Source: an uncultured Oscillospiraceae bacterium | Lineage (GTDB): Bacteria > Bacillota > Clostridia > Oscillospirales > Oscillospiraceae | Length of the DNA stretch: 17,128 nt | Reading direction: 5' to 3' | Assembly (NCBI GenBank): GCA_934565655.1 | Contig: CAKTIE010000028.1 | Coordinates: forward strand, 1-17,128 | Shown: positions 7,154 through 14,955 of the stretch, piece after piece | How the letters are laid out: each line of letters starts with the position of its first letter | Numbering within the stretch: the stretch's first letter is position 1 | The notes under the pieces: generated by a model | The model's database searches: none | Told to the model about the DNA's origin: nothing | The model's input: the letters and a program-made list of their open reading frames with translations, nothing else | Position numbers and translations under genes: made by a program

Positions 7154-7953
7154 AGGATATCACGCTGGGCCAGTACTTTCCCGGCGACACCCTGATCCAC
7201 CGGTTGGACCCCCGCACCAAGCTGCTGTGCGTGATCCTGTATATCGTGGCCCTGTTCAACGCCAAAAGCGTGCTGACCTATGCCATCGTGGCGGTGGTGC
7301 TGACCGCCTGCATCCTGATCTCCAAGGTGCATTATAAAGCCCTGACCCGCGGCCTGAAGCCGGTCTATATCATCGTGGCCTTCACCGCCATCATGAACCT
7401 GTTCTTCTCCGGCGGCACGCCAGTGGCGGACGTGTGGCTGCTGCGCCACATCACCTACGAGGGTATCCGCTCCGCCATCGCCATGGTGCTGCGGATCATC
7501 ATGCTGATCATGGGGACCTTCCTCCTGACCTATACCACCAGCCCCATCAGCCTTACCGACGCGCTGGAGCATCTGCTGTCTCCGCTGAAGAAGCTGAAAA
7601 TGCCCATTCACGAGCTGGCCATGATGATGTCCATCGCTCTGCGCTTTATCCCCACCCTGATCGAGGAGACGGACAAGATCATGTCCGCCCAGAAGGCCCG
7701 CGGCGCGGACTTCGAGTCCGGCAACATCTTCCAGCGCGCCAAAGCACTGGTGCCTATTCTGGTGCCGCTGTTCATCAGCGCCTTCCGCCGGGCCGACGAG
7801 CTGGCCACAGCCATGGAGTGCCGCTGCTACCACGGCGGCGAGGGCCGCACCGCCCTCCACGTCCTGCGCTATAAGGCCGCCGACTATCTGGTCCTCATCG
7901 CCTTCCTTGTTTTTGCCGCAGGCATCATCGTGTTGAAGCACCTGGGCCTGTGA
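7147..7953 (+). CDS. ecfT: Energy-coupling factor transmembrane protein EcfT
   Basis: The 268-residue membrane scaffold that links the EcfA1/EcfA2 dimer to S components. Hydrophobic segments lie at about 25-58, 72-88, 108-130, 200-213 and 246-266, with the long amphipathic coupling region between about 135 and 200. The first coupling motif is a normal ARG (184-186, in SAQKARGADFESG). The second, usually AMEARxY, reads AMECRCY (222-228): the Arg is kept but the preceding Ala is Cys. The start overlaps the ecfA2 stop. The gene is followed by 59 bases before truA, an order (ecfA1-ecfA2-ecfT-truA) widely conserved in Firmicutes. Confidence 0.93.
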   Translation: MLKDITLGQYFPGDTLIHRLDPRTKLLCVILYIVALFNAKSVLTYAIVAVVLTACILISKVHYKALTRGLKPVYIIVAFTAIMNLFFSGGTPVADVWLLRHITYEGIRSAIAMVLRIIMLIMGTFLLTYTTSPISLTDALEHLLSPLKKLKMPIHELAMMMSIALRFIPTLIEETDKIMSAQKARGADFESGNIFQRAKALVPILVPLFISAFRRADELATAMECRCYHGGEGRTALHVLRYKAADYLVLIAFLVFAAGIIVLKHLGL

Positions 7954-7956
7954 GAT

Positions 7957-7990
7957 AAGCCTCCCTTTACACAAGGGGGCTGTTGACCAA
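7957..7990. repeat. Partial copy of the ecf MITE-like repeat
   Basis: AAGCCTCCCTT (7957-7967), loop TACAC, then AAGGGGGCT (7973-7981) form a stem with one bulged T. The sequence with the following GTTGACC closely resembles one end of the element at 6112-6243. It has no T-run after it, so it is not a normal intrinsic terminator. Most simply it is a remnant or solo end of the same repeat family, between ecfT and truA. Confidence 0.6.
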
Positions 7991-8012
7991 CCCTACCCCA
8001 TAAGGAGAACCT

Positions 8013-8768
8013 ATGCGCAACATCGCCCTGACATTGATGTATAACGGCAGCGCCTACCACGGCTGGCAGGTGCAGAAAACGGAGGTCTCCGTGGCCCAGA
8101 CGCTGGAGCGTGGCCTCAGTATGGTCTGCGGCCATCCGGTCAAGCTCACCGGCTGCGGCCGCACGGATGCCGGTGTCCATGCCGAGCACTATGTGGCCAA
8201 CTTCCGCACCGATTCCCGCATCCCGCTGGATCGCCTGCCCTTTGCCGTCAACACCCATATTCCGGAGGATATCGCCGTCAAGGCCGCCTTCGAGGTGGCG
8301 GACGATTTCAACGCCATCGGCTCCTGCATCAAAAAGGAATACACCTACCGCATCTACAACTCCCGTATCAAGAACCCGTTTTATGTCAACCGCGCCTATT
8401 TCTATCCCAAGAAGCTGGATGAAGCGGTGATGGATCGTGCCGCCCGGATGTTCGAGGGCACCCACGATTTTGCCGCCGTCCGCTCTGTGGGCACCAATGT
8501 CCGCAGTACGGTGCGCACCATTTACTACTGCCGGGTCACCCGGAATGAGGAACTGCTGGAGCTGAAGGTATGCGCCAACGGATTTCTGTATAATATGGTA
8601 CGTGCCATTACCGGTACGGTGCTGTATGCCGCCGAGGGCAAGCTGGCCCCGGAGGATATCCCTGTTATTCTGGACAGCGGCAACCGCACGCTGGCGGGGC
8701 CTACCGCGCCGCCGGGCGGCCTGTATCTGACCCACGTCTGGTATGACGACGAACGCTTGGCGCGCTGA
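8013..8768 (+). CDS. truA: tRNA pseudouridine(38-40) synthase TruA
   Basis: Isomerises uridines 38-40 in the anticodon arm of many tRNAs to pseudouridine. At 251 residues it has normal length. The catalytic aspartate is D52 in GCGRTDAGVHA (47-57), and the N-terminal YHGWQ (15-19) is the usual family motif; C-terminal VCANGFLYNMVRAITGT is also characteristic. The start ATG 8013 is preceded by AAGGAG (8002-8007). It closes the conserved ecfA1-ecfA2-ecfT-truA string and is followed after 26 bases by the DUF5711-like gene, so transcription probably continues. Confidence 0.96.
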   Translation: MRNIALTLMYNGSAYHGWQVQKTEVSVAQTLERGLSMVCGHPVKLTGCGRTDAGVHAEHYVANFRTDSRIPLDRLPFAVNTHIPEDIAVKAAFEVADDFNAIGSCIKKEYTYRIYNSRIKNPFYVNRAYFYPKKLDEAVMDRAARMFEGTHDFAAVRSVGTNVRSTVRTIYYCRVTRNEELLELKVCANGFLYNMVRAITGTVLYAAEGKLAPEDIPVILDSGNRTLAGPTAPPGGLYLTHVWYDDERLAR

Positions 8769-8794
8769 CAGCTGCCGCGAAAGGGAGGGAGACC

Positions 8795-9997
8795 ATGAAA
8801 AAGGATACCCGGAAAATTTATGATTTCCAGCCCGGCGACGTGCAGGAGGAGCAGCCCCGCCGCGTGCAGCAGCGGAAGAAGCCCCGCAAATGGCTGTGGC
8901 TGACGCTGGCGGTTGTGGTGGTGCTGGGCATCGTAGCCGCCGCTGTCCTGTGGGACGCCAACAGCTTTGACGGTCTGCGCCGCAGCATCATCTATGCCCA
9001 GGCCGAAAAGGACGAGACCGGCTGCGCCAGGCTCTATTACTATGAAAATGACGCCACCAGCCGCTTTGCTGCCCTGGACGGCAGCCTGGTAACGGTGGCG
9101 GCCAATCAGATCCGCGTGCTGGATGAGCGCAGTCAGGTGCTGTACCAGACCGGCGTCCGCTTCCTGCACCCTGATCTGGTGTCCGGCGGCGGTGTGGCCG
9201 TGGCCTACGATATCGGCGGCACCGCCATGTACGCGGTGGACAGCAAGGGTCTGCGCTGGCAGCGGGAGCTGGAGGGCGAGCTGATCGCCGTTACCGTCAA
9301 TCCCCACGGCTATGTGACTGCCACCTATAACAAGAGCGGCGCGAAAGCCGCCGTTACGGTGTGGGACAGCGAGGGCAGCGAGAAATTCACCTTCAATTCC
9401 GCCCAGCGCTTTGTCATGACCGCCGCCCTCAGCCGCGATGACCGCACGCTGGCGGCCGTGACCATGGGGCAGGAGGATGGAAAATTCCAGAGCTTTCTGG
9501 TGCTTTACCATATCAACAGCGAGAAAGAGGTGGCCGCCGCGCCTGTGGCCGGCGGTGTGGCCTATGCACTGGAGTCCATGCAGAAGGAGTTCTGCGCTGT
9601 TACGGAACAGGGGCTCTACCTGCTGGATGACAGCGGCGAGCTGCGGGCGTCCTATTCCTATGGCGGCCAGTTCCTGCGCCGCTGCGTGGTGGGCGACGGA
9701 GACTGGGCGGCGCTGCTGCTGAGCCGCTATAAATCCGGCGGCTATGCCAGCATCATCACGGTGGATGACGGAGGCAATGAACTGGGCGGCTGCGACGTGG
9801 ACGGCGAGGTGCTGGACATCTCGTCGGCGGGCCGCTATCTGGCGGTGCTGTTCAGCGACCGTCTGACCATTTATGATAAGTACCTGACGGAGGTGGCTAC
9901 GCTGCCTGACGTCAGCGAGGCGCGGGCCGTTCTCATGCGCAGTGACGGCAGCGCCGTTCTGGCGGGCGCCTCCGGCGCTTCGCTGTATCTGCCGTAA
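8795..9997 (+). CDS. DUF5711-like membrane-anchored beta-propeller protein
   Basis: A 400-residue protein of unknown function. Residues 1-32 are charged and basic (QQRKKPRK just before the membrane), residues 33-53 form one transmembrane helix (WLWLTLAVVVVLG...), and the rest is predicted outside the cell. The outer part shows repeated short beta-strand patterns such as LDGSLVTVAANQIRVLD, GGVAVAYDIGGTAMYAVD and YVTATYN, which suggests a quinoprotein/WD-like propeller, as described for DUF5711 proteins. No enzymatic motif was seen. The start ATG 8795 has AGGGAGGGAG just upstream. It lies 16 bases before a cvpA-like gene; this pairing suggests a cell-envelope role, but that is inference. Family name is by recognition only. 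Confidence 0.7.
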   Translation: MKKDTRKIYDFQPGDVQEEQPRRVQQRKKPRKWLWLTLAVVVVLGIVAAAVLWDANSFDGLRRSIIYAQAEKDETGCARLYYYENDATSRFAALDGSLVTVAANQIRVLDERSQVLYQTGVRFLHPDLVSGGGVAVAYDIGGTAMYAVDSKGLRWQRELEGELIAVTVNPHGYVTATYNKSGAKAAVTVWDSEGSEKFTFNSAQRFVMTAALSRDDRTLAAVTMGQEDGKFQSFLVLYHINSEKEVAAAPVAGGVAYALESMQKEFCAVTEQGLYLLDDSGELRASYSYGGQFLRRCVVGDGDWAALLLSRYKSGGYASIITVDDGGNELGGCDVDGEVLDISSAGRYLAVLFSDRLTIYDKYLTEVATLPDVSEARAVLMRSDGSAVLAGASGASLYLP

Positions 9998-10013
9998 GGC
10001 AGGAGGAGACACA

Positions 10014-10682
10014 ATGAGTATTCCCCTGATCATTGATATCGTAATCGCGGCGCTGCTGGTGCTGAGTCTTATCATCGGCGGAAACCGCGGCTTTGTCCGC
10101 AGCCTGCTGAGCGTGGTGATCCTGGTGGCGGCCTTGCTGGGCAGCAGCGTCGTGGCCAATATGCTGGCCGACCCTGTCACCGAGTGGATAACGCCCCGGG
10201 TGGAGCAGCGCATCCTCGACCGTCTGACGGATGGCCGCAGTGAGGAGGCCGTCAGTGCCGCCGCCGCGTCCGATAACGCCGCCCTGAGCCGGTTGGTGGA
10301 CTTTGATGCCATTACCGGCATCGCCAAAAAGGCCATGAACAGCGCCGTGGAGGCGGGCAAAAACCTGCTGGAGGGAGCCGTCACCGGCATGATCCGTTCG
10401 CTGGTCTACGCCGTGCTGTTCCTGCTGTCCTTCCTCCTGCTGACGCTGCTGCTGCGGCTGATCACCAGTCCGCTGCATCTGGCGGCCCGTGCCCCGGTGC
10501 TGGGCGCGCTGAACCGGCTGGCAGGCGCGGCGCTGGGCCTGTGCATTGGCATACTGGCGCTGTTTGCCGTCGCCAGCGTTCTGGAGTGGACGGGGCTTGT
10601 GTCCCCTGCCACCGTGCGGGACACCTATCTTCTGCGGTACTTCACCCAGCACAGTCCCATGGATCTGATCGCGTTATTGTAA
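10014..10682 (+). CDS. CvpA family membrane protein
   Basis: A 222-residue integral membrane protein. The start is ATG 10014 after AGGAGGAG (10001-10007); the open frame further upstream overlaps the previous gene. Predicted helices lie at about 4-22, 31-50, 127-152 and 165-190. The N-terminal block IIGGNRGFVRSLLS (20-33) is the CvpA/colicin V production signature (G-x-x-RGF). The loop between helices 2 and 3 (51-125) is charged and Ala-rich. CvpA proteins are linked to envelope homeostasis, but no biochemical role is settled. It follows the DUF5711-like gene by 16 bases and precedes the clp gene by 122 bases. Confidence 0.85.
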   Translation: MSIPLIIDIVIAALLVLSLIIGGNRGFVRSLLSVVILVAALLGSSVVANMLADPVTEWITPRVEQRILDRLTDGRSEEAVSAAAASDNAALSRLVDFDAITGIAKKAMNSAVEAGKNLLEGAVTGMIRSLVYAVLFLLSFLLLTLLLRLITSPLHLAARAPVLGALNRLAGAALGLCIGILALFAVASVLEWTGLVSPATVRDTYLLRYFTQHSPMDLIALL

Positions 10683-10762
10683 GCTCCGCGTGCGTAATAT
10701 TCCGTAGGGCACATGCCGCCGCGCGAGGACAAAAACCCTGAAAACCGCAATTCTATTGGCCG

Positions 10763-10779
10763 TGAGCGCAAAACGCTCA
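10763..10779 (+). promoter_or_regulatory. Small hairpin in the clp leader
   Basis: TGAGCG (10763-10768) pairs with CGCTCA (10774-10779) around CAAAA, 15 bases before the GGAGG of the clp gene. This is the only clear structure in the 122-base gap 10683-10804. It resembles neither the CIRCE nor the CtsR operator. No convincing promoter was seen in the gap; a TAATAT at about 10696 lacks a good -35. Function unknown. Confidence 0.3.
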
Positions 10780-10804
10780 TGCCAGCTTCTATTGGAGGAA
10801 CCAT

Positions 10805-13141
10805 ATGCAGCCTACCCTTTGTTCAAGATGCAAGAAAAACGTGGCGGTGGTGTTCATCTCCCGCCTCAACGAGAAAAACGAGCAGGTCAACGAGGGCCTG
10901 TGCCTCAAGTGCGCCGCCCAGCTGGGTCTGCCCCAGGTGGATGAGATGATGAAGCGCATGGGTATCACACCGGAGGATCTGGACAACATCTCCAACGAGA
11001 TGATGCAGGCCTTCGGCGGCGCTGAGGAGCTGCCCGAGACCGAGGACGGCGACGAGGACGACGAGGAGAGCGGCAAGACCGCCACCTTCCCCTTCCTGAA
11101 CCGCCTGTTCGGCAGCAACGGCAGCAATCCCTCTGCCCAGCCCCAGCAGACCTCCGGCGAGGGCAATGCCGCCCCCAACAACGGCGGCCGTAAGACTGAG
11201 AAAAAGCGGAAGTTCCTGGATAACTACTGCATCAACCTCTCCCAGCGCGCCCGGCAGGGCAAGCTGGACGCGGTGATCGGCCGTGAGCAGGAGATCGAGC
11301 GGGTGGTGCAGATCCTGAACCGCCGCCAGAAGAATAATCCCTGCCTCATCGGTGAGCCGGGCGTGGGCAAGACCGCCATTGCCGAGGGTCTGGCCCAGCG
11401 CATCGCCGCGGGTGAGGTGCCCTTCAAGCTGCGGGATAAGGAGGTCTACCTCCTTGACCTGACGGCGCTGGTGGCCGGCACCCAGTTCCGCGGCCAGTTT
11501 GAAAGCCGCATGAAGGGCCTGATCGAGGAGATCCGCAAGGCCGGCAATATCATCCTGGTCATTGACGAGGTGCATAACATCGTGGGCGCGGGCGATGCCG
11601 AGGGCAGCATGAACGCCGCCAATATCCTCAAGCCTGCCCTCAGCCGCGGCGAGATCCAGGTGATCGGTGCCACCACGTTTAACGAATACCGCAAGCACAT
11701 CGAAAAGGACACCGCGCTGGAGCGCCGCTTCCAGCCGGTGACCGTCAACGAGCCCAATATCGAGGATACCCTGAAGATCCTCCGGGGCATCGCCCATTAC
11801 TACGAGCAGTTCCACGGTGTGTCCATCCCTGACGGCGTGCTGCGTCAGGCGGTGCAGCTGTCCGAACGGTATATCACCGACCGGTATCTGCCCGATAAGG
11901 CCATCGACCTCATTGACGAGGCATGCTCCGACATGAACCTTCACGACGCGGACATCAACCGCCGCATGGAACTGGAAAAGCAGCTGGCCACCATCGCTAC
12001 CGAGCAGGAGACCCTGTCCTCCGAGACGCCGGAGGAGGAGCAGACCCCGGAGCAGATGGATCAGCGCTACGCCCGCATCGCCCAGCTGCGCAGCGAGCAG
12101 ATCCGCCTGCAGCAGGAGCTGGAGGAGCTCCGCGCCAAGGGTACGCCCGCCCTGACCATGGACAACATCGCCCGCGTCATTGAGATGTGGACGAAGATCC
12201 CCGCCAGCAAGATCAAGGAGGAGGAATTTCAGCGGCTGAGCCAGCTGGAGAGCCGCCTGAAGAAGCACATCGTGGGCCAAGACGAGGCCGTGGCCGCCGT
12301 GGCCGCCGCCATCCGCCGCAACCGCGTGGGCATCAGCCCCAAGCACAAGCCCGTCAGCTTCATCTTTGTGGGCAGCACCGGCGTGGGCAAGACCGAGCTG
12401 GTGAAGCAGTTGGCCGATGACCTGTTCAACGCGCCGGAAAGTTTGATCCGTCTGGATATGTCCGAATTCATGGAGAAGCATTCCGTGTCCCGCATCGTGG
12501 GCAGCCCTCCCGGCTATGTGGGCTATGACGAGGCGGGCCAGCTGACGGAGAAGATCCGCCGCAAGCCCTACTCCGTGGTGCTCTTCGATGAGATCGAGAA
12601 GGCCCACCCCGACGTACTGAACGTACTGCTGCAAATTCTGGACGACGGCCAGATCACCGACGCCCATGGCCGCAAGGTGAATTTCGAGAATACCGTCATT
12701 GTCATGACCTCCAACGCCGGCTCCGACAAGGCTGCTGGTTCGGTGGGCTTTGATAAGTCCGCCGGTGATCAGGGCAAGGAGCGGGTCATGAAGGCCCTGC
12801 GGGATTTCCTGCGGCCTGAGTTCATCAACCGCGTGGACGAGGTCATTTACTTCCGCCAGCTGACCGAGGATAACTTCCGGGATATCGCCCGCATCATGCT
12901 GGACGAACTGAAGGCCTCCCTGTCCGACAAGGGCTTTGGCTTTATGTACGATGACGGCGTGGTGGACGTGCTGGTGAAGAAGTCCTATTCCGCCGCCTAC
13001 GGTGCCCGGAACCTCCGCCGCTGCATCCAGAAGGAGCTGGAGGACCCCATGGCCAATCTCATCATCGATGCTTTTGAGCATCCCATCACCCAGCTGAAGG
13101 CCACCGCCGAGGACGGCCAGATCAAGCTGTACAGCCTGTAA
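10805..13141 (+). CDS. ClpE-like AAA+ unfoldase of the Clp protease
   Basis: ATP-driven protein unfoldase, 778 residues, presumed to feed ClpP. It starts at ATG 10805 after GGAGG. The N-terminus is a zinc finger (C6, C9, C33, C36) as in ClpE, replacing the Clp-N repeats of ClpC. A long acidic/Gln-Asn-rich linker follows (about 75-130, with [10 protein letters not shown]). AAA-1 has Walker A GEPGVGKT (183-190), Walker B LVIDEVH (251-257) and arginine fingers R307/R308. A middle helical insertion spans about 385-445. AAA-2 has Walker A GSTGVGKT (523-530) and Walker [11 protein letters not shown] (592-601). The hydrophobic VGF (647-649), in the position of the ClpP-docking loop, supports partnership with ClpP. 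clpE in model Firmicutes is a CtsR heat-shock target; I saw no CtsR box here. The gene lies in a chain with envelope and redox genes rather than with ctsR-mcsAB. Confidence 0.9.
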   Translation: MQPTLCSRCKKNVAVVFISRLNEKNEQVNEGLCLKCAAQLGLPQVDEMMKRMGITPEDLDNISNEMMQAFGGAEELPETEDGDEDDEESGKTATFPFLNRLFGSNGSNPSAQPQQTSGEGNAAPNNGGRKTEKKRKFLDNYCINLSQRARQGKLDAVIGREQEIERVVQILNRRQKNNPCLIGEPGVGKTAIAEGLAQRIAAGEVPFKLRDKEVYLLDLTALVAGTQFRGQFESRMKGLIEEIRKAGNIILVIDEVHNIVGAGDAEGSMNAANILKPALSRGEIQVIGATTFNEYRKHIEKDTALERRFQPVTVNEPNIEDTLKILRGIAHYYEQFHGVSIPDGVLRQAVQLSERYITDRYLPDKAIDLIDEACSDMNLHDADINRRMELEKQLATIATEQETLSSETPEEEQTPEQMDQRYARIAQLRSEQIRLQQELEELRAKGTPALTMDNIARVIEMWTKIPASKIKEEEFQRLSQLESRLKKHIVGQDEAVAAVAAAIRRNRVGISPKHKPVSFIFVGSTGVGKTELVKQLADDLFNAPESLIRLDMSEFMEKHSVSRIVGSPPGYVGYDEAGQLTEKIRRKPYSVVLFDEIEKAHPDVLNVLLQILDDGQITDAHGRKVNFENTVIVMTSNAGSDKAAGSVGFDKSAGDQGKERVMKALRDFLRPEFINRVDEVIYFRQLTEDNFRDIARIMLDELKASLSDKGFGFMYDDGVVDVLVKKSYSAAYGARNLRRCIQKELEDPMANLIIDAFEHPITQLKATAEDGQIKLYSL

Positions 13142-13167
13142 GGCTGCCAAGAGAGAGGGAGGGAACC

Positions 13168-13380
13168 ATGAAGCTGTTCCGGAAGAATATCGAGCCCCGC
13201 TGTGCCTACTGCGCCCGGGGCAGCCGCATTGACGCGGCGCATGTGGCCTGCGTCAAGCGGGGCGTGGTGGAGGATACGGAGAGCTGCCCCGTCTTCCGCT
13301 ACGATCCCCTGCGCCGCACGCCGCCCCGGCCTGCGGAATTGAACACCACCAAGCTGTCGCCGGAGGACTTTCAGGTCTGA
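13168..13380 (+). CDS. Small conserved-looking four-cysteine protein
   Basis: A 70-residue protein with ATG 13168 behind a GAGGGAGGG site. It has cysteines at 12, 15, 28 and 40 in the pattern CAYCARG...C...CPVF, followed by a basic/proline stretch YDPLRRTPPRP (45-55) and an acidic end SPEDFQV. The CxxC plus two further cysteines suggests a zinc-ribbon-like metal site, although spacing (CX2C-X12-C-X11-C) is not a classical one. It has no membrane segment. It sits 26 bases after clpE-like and 27 bases before the ferredoxin gene, so it is almost certainly cotranscribed. I recognise similar small proteins from Clostridia only loosely and can assign no function. Confidence 0.75.
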   Translation: MKLFRKNIEPRCAYCARGSRIDAAHVACVKRGVVEDTESCPVFRYDPLRRTPPRPAELNTTKLSPEDFQV

Positions 13381-13407
13381 CGGCCTATGAGAGAAGGAGG
13401 GGTCACC

Positions 13408-14226
13408 ATGCCCATTGCTGCCGTTCACGCCGTGTATTTCACCGGCACCGGCACCACAGAAAAGACCGTCCACCGTATTGCCCGCCATCTGGCGGACAAG
13501 CTGGGTGCGGCTTATGCCGAGTACAGTTATACCCTGCCGGAGGCCCGGAAGCAGGAACTGACCATCCCGGCGGGCGATCTGGCGGTGGTGGGCTGTCCCA
13601 CCTACGCGGGCCGCGTGCCCAACCTGCTGATGCCGTACCTGCGGGATATGGTGCACGGCGCGGGAGCGCTGGCCGTCCCGGTGGTGCTGTTCGGCAATCG
13701 GGACTATGATGACGCCCTGATGGAGCTCAGCAAGCTGCTTTCCGCCAATGGCTTTGCCTGCGTGGCGGGCGCGGCCTTTGTGGGAGAGCACAGCTTTTCC
13801 CGTACGCTGGGTGCCGGCCGTCCCAACGACGCCGACATGGCGGAGATGGACGCCTTTGCCGACCGTATCGCCGCCCGGCTGGCGGCGGGGGACACCGCTC
13901 CCGTCACCGTAGGCGGCTGCGACCCCATCCGGCCCTACTATACGCCCCGTGACCGTCACGGGAACCCCATCAATATCCTGAAGGTGAAGCCCAAAACGGA
14001 CATGAGTAAGTGCGGCAATTGCGGCTGGTGTGCCGCCCACTGTCCCATGGGCAGCATCGACCCCAACGACCCGTCTCAGGTGCCCGGCATCTGCATCAAG
14101 TGCTGCGCCTGCGTCAAGGGCTGTCCCACCGGAGCCAAATACTACGACGACCCCGGCTACCTCTACCACAAGAGCGAGCTGGAGGAGGTCTACGCCCGCC
14201 CGGCGGAGAACGCACTCTTTGTATAA
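13408..14226 (+). CDS. EFR1-type flavodoxin-ferredoxin fusion protein
   Basis: A 272-residue presumed electron-transfer protein. The start is ATG 13408 (MPIAAVHAVYF), behind AAGGAGGGG; an upstream in-frame ATG at 13387 lies ahead of that site. Residues 1-160 form a flavodoxin-like domain with a phosphate-binding loop FTGTGTTEK (11-19) and GCPTYAGRVPN (62-72). The C-terminal part holds two [4Fe-4S] motifs: C202-x2-C205-x2-C208-x3-C212-P and C229-x2-C232-x2-C235-x3-C239-P. This domain order is that of the EFR1 ferredoxin family, common in anaerobic Firmicutes. Redox partner is unknown. It precedes the YjjG-like gene by 12 bases. The intact eight cysteines suggest an active protein. Confidence 0.9.
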   Translation: MPIAAVHAVYFTGTGTTEKTVHRIARHLADKLGAAYAEYSYTLPEARKQELTIPAGDLAVVGCPTYAGRVPNLLMPYLRDMVHGAGALAVPVVLFGNRDYDDALMELSKLLSANGFACVAGAAFVGEHSFSRTLGAGRPNDADMAEMDAFADRIAARLAAGDTAPVTVGGCDPIRPYYTPRDRHGNPINILKVKPKTDMSKCGNCGWCAAHCPMGSIDPNDPSQVPGICIKCCACVKGCPTGAKYYDDPGYLYHKSELEEVYARPAENALFV

Positions 14227-14238
14227 GGACATACAGAT

Positions 14239-14919
14239 ATGAAATACCCCTACCTGCTATTCGACGCGGATAACACCCTGTTCAACTTCGACCGGGCCAA
14301 TCAGGAGGCGTTTCACGCCGTCTGCCGTCAGTTCGACATCCCCGACAGCGACGAGACGCTTGCGCTCTACGAGCGCTGCAATAACGAGATGTGGGCGGCC
14401 TTTGACCGGGGCGAGTGTACCAAAGAGTTTCTGGTGGTGCAGCGCTTCCGCAACTTCCTGTCGGCCATGGGCCTTGACCGGGACGCGGAGGGCTGCAACG
14501 CCCTGCATCTCGCCACGCTGAGCCAGTGTGCTTTCATGCTGCCCTACGCTGAGGAGGTGTGCCACACCCTGGCCCGCAGCCACAAGCTGTATCTGGTCAC
14601 CAACGCGGTGGCCTCCGTCCAGCGTGGCCGTCTGGCGAAAAGCCCTATCGTCCCAGATATCACCGCCGCCTTCATCAGCGAGGAGGCCGGTGCCGCCAAG
14701 CCGTCCGCCGCGTACTTTGACTATGTGTTCGCCTATATCGACGGCATCACCAGAGACAACTGTCTGGTGATCGGCGACAGCGTCTCCAGCGATATCCGGG
14801 GTGCCAACAACTACGGCCTGCCCTGCTGCTGGTATAATCCCAGGCACACCCCGCGGCCTGCCGATGTGCGCATCGACTACGAGATCGACGACCTGCGGCA
14901 GCTGTATGATATTGTATAA
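14239..14919 (+). CDS. YjjG-type HAD nucleotidase
   Basis: A 226-residue HAD-superfamily phosphatase of the YjjG group, which dephosphorylates pyrimidine nucleoside 5'-monophosphates and helps remove non-canonical ones. HAD motifs are complete: DADNT with nucleophile D9 and acid/base D11, T121 in LVTNAV, K154 in AAKPS, and D180/D185 in GDSVSSD. The helical cap lies at about 17-95. FDADNTLFNF and the length fit YjjG better than phosphoglycolate phosphatase. The start ATG 14239 has a modest AAGGA (14225-14229) nine bases upstream. It is the last gene of the plus-strand chain and runs straight into a strong terminator whose stem overlaps its TAA. Confidence 0.85.
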   Translation: MKYPYLLFDADNTLFNFDRANQEAFHAVCRQFDIPDSDETLALYERCNNEMWAAFDRGECTKEFLVVQRFRNFLSAMGLDRDAEGCNALHLATLSQCAFMLPYAEEVCHTLARSHKLYLVTNAVASVQRGRLAKSPIVPDITAAFISEEAGAAKPSAAYFDYVFAYIDGITRDNCLVIGDSVSSDIRGANNYGLPCCWYNPRHTPRPADVRIDYEIDDLRQLYDIV

Positions 14920-14954
14920 AAAATGGATGCAAGCTTTGCTTGCATCCATTTTTT
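14918..14954. terminator. Bidirectional intrinsic terminator
   Basis: A perfect 17-bp stem: six A, then TGGATGCAAGC (14924-14934), loop TTT, GCTTGCATCCA (14938-14948), then six T. The A and T runs flank the GC-containing stem on both sides, so it terminates the plus-strand yjjG chain and the minus-strand lyase gene (stop at 14956). Confidence 0.95.
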
Positions 14955-14955
14955 A

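Noticed and set aside
8525..10390. A 621-codon minus-strand frame across truA, DUF5711 and cvpA
   Set aside because: It spans three real genes and their gaps, has low-complexity Ala/His/Gln composition and no recognisable motif.
10683..10804. CtsR or CIRCE heat-shock operator before the clp gene
   Set aside because: No tandem GGTCAAA-type heptads and no TTAGCACTC/GAGTGCTAA pair were found; only a 6-bp TGAGCG/CGCTCA hairpin is present.
10823..13150. A 775-codon open frame on the minus strand opposite the clp gene
   Set aside because: The plus-strand protein has complete, well-placed Clp motifs. The antisense frame has His/Leu/Gly-rich composition typical of GC-rich shadow frames and no ribosome binding site.
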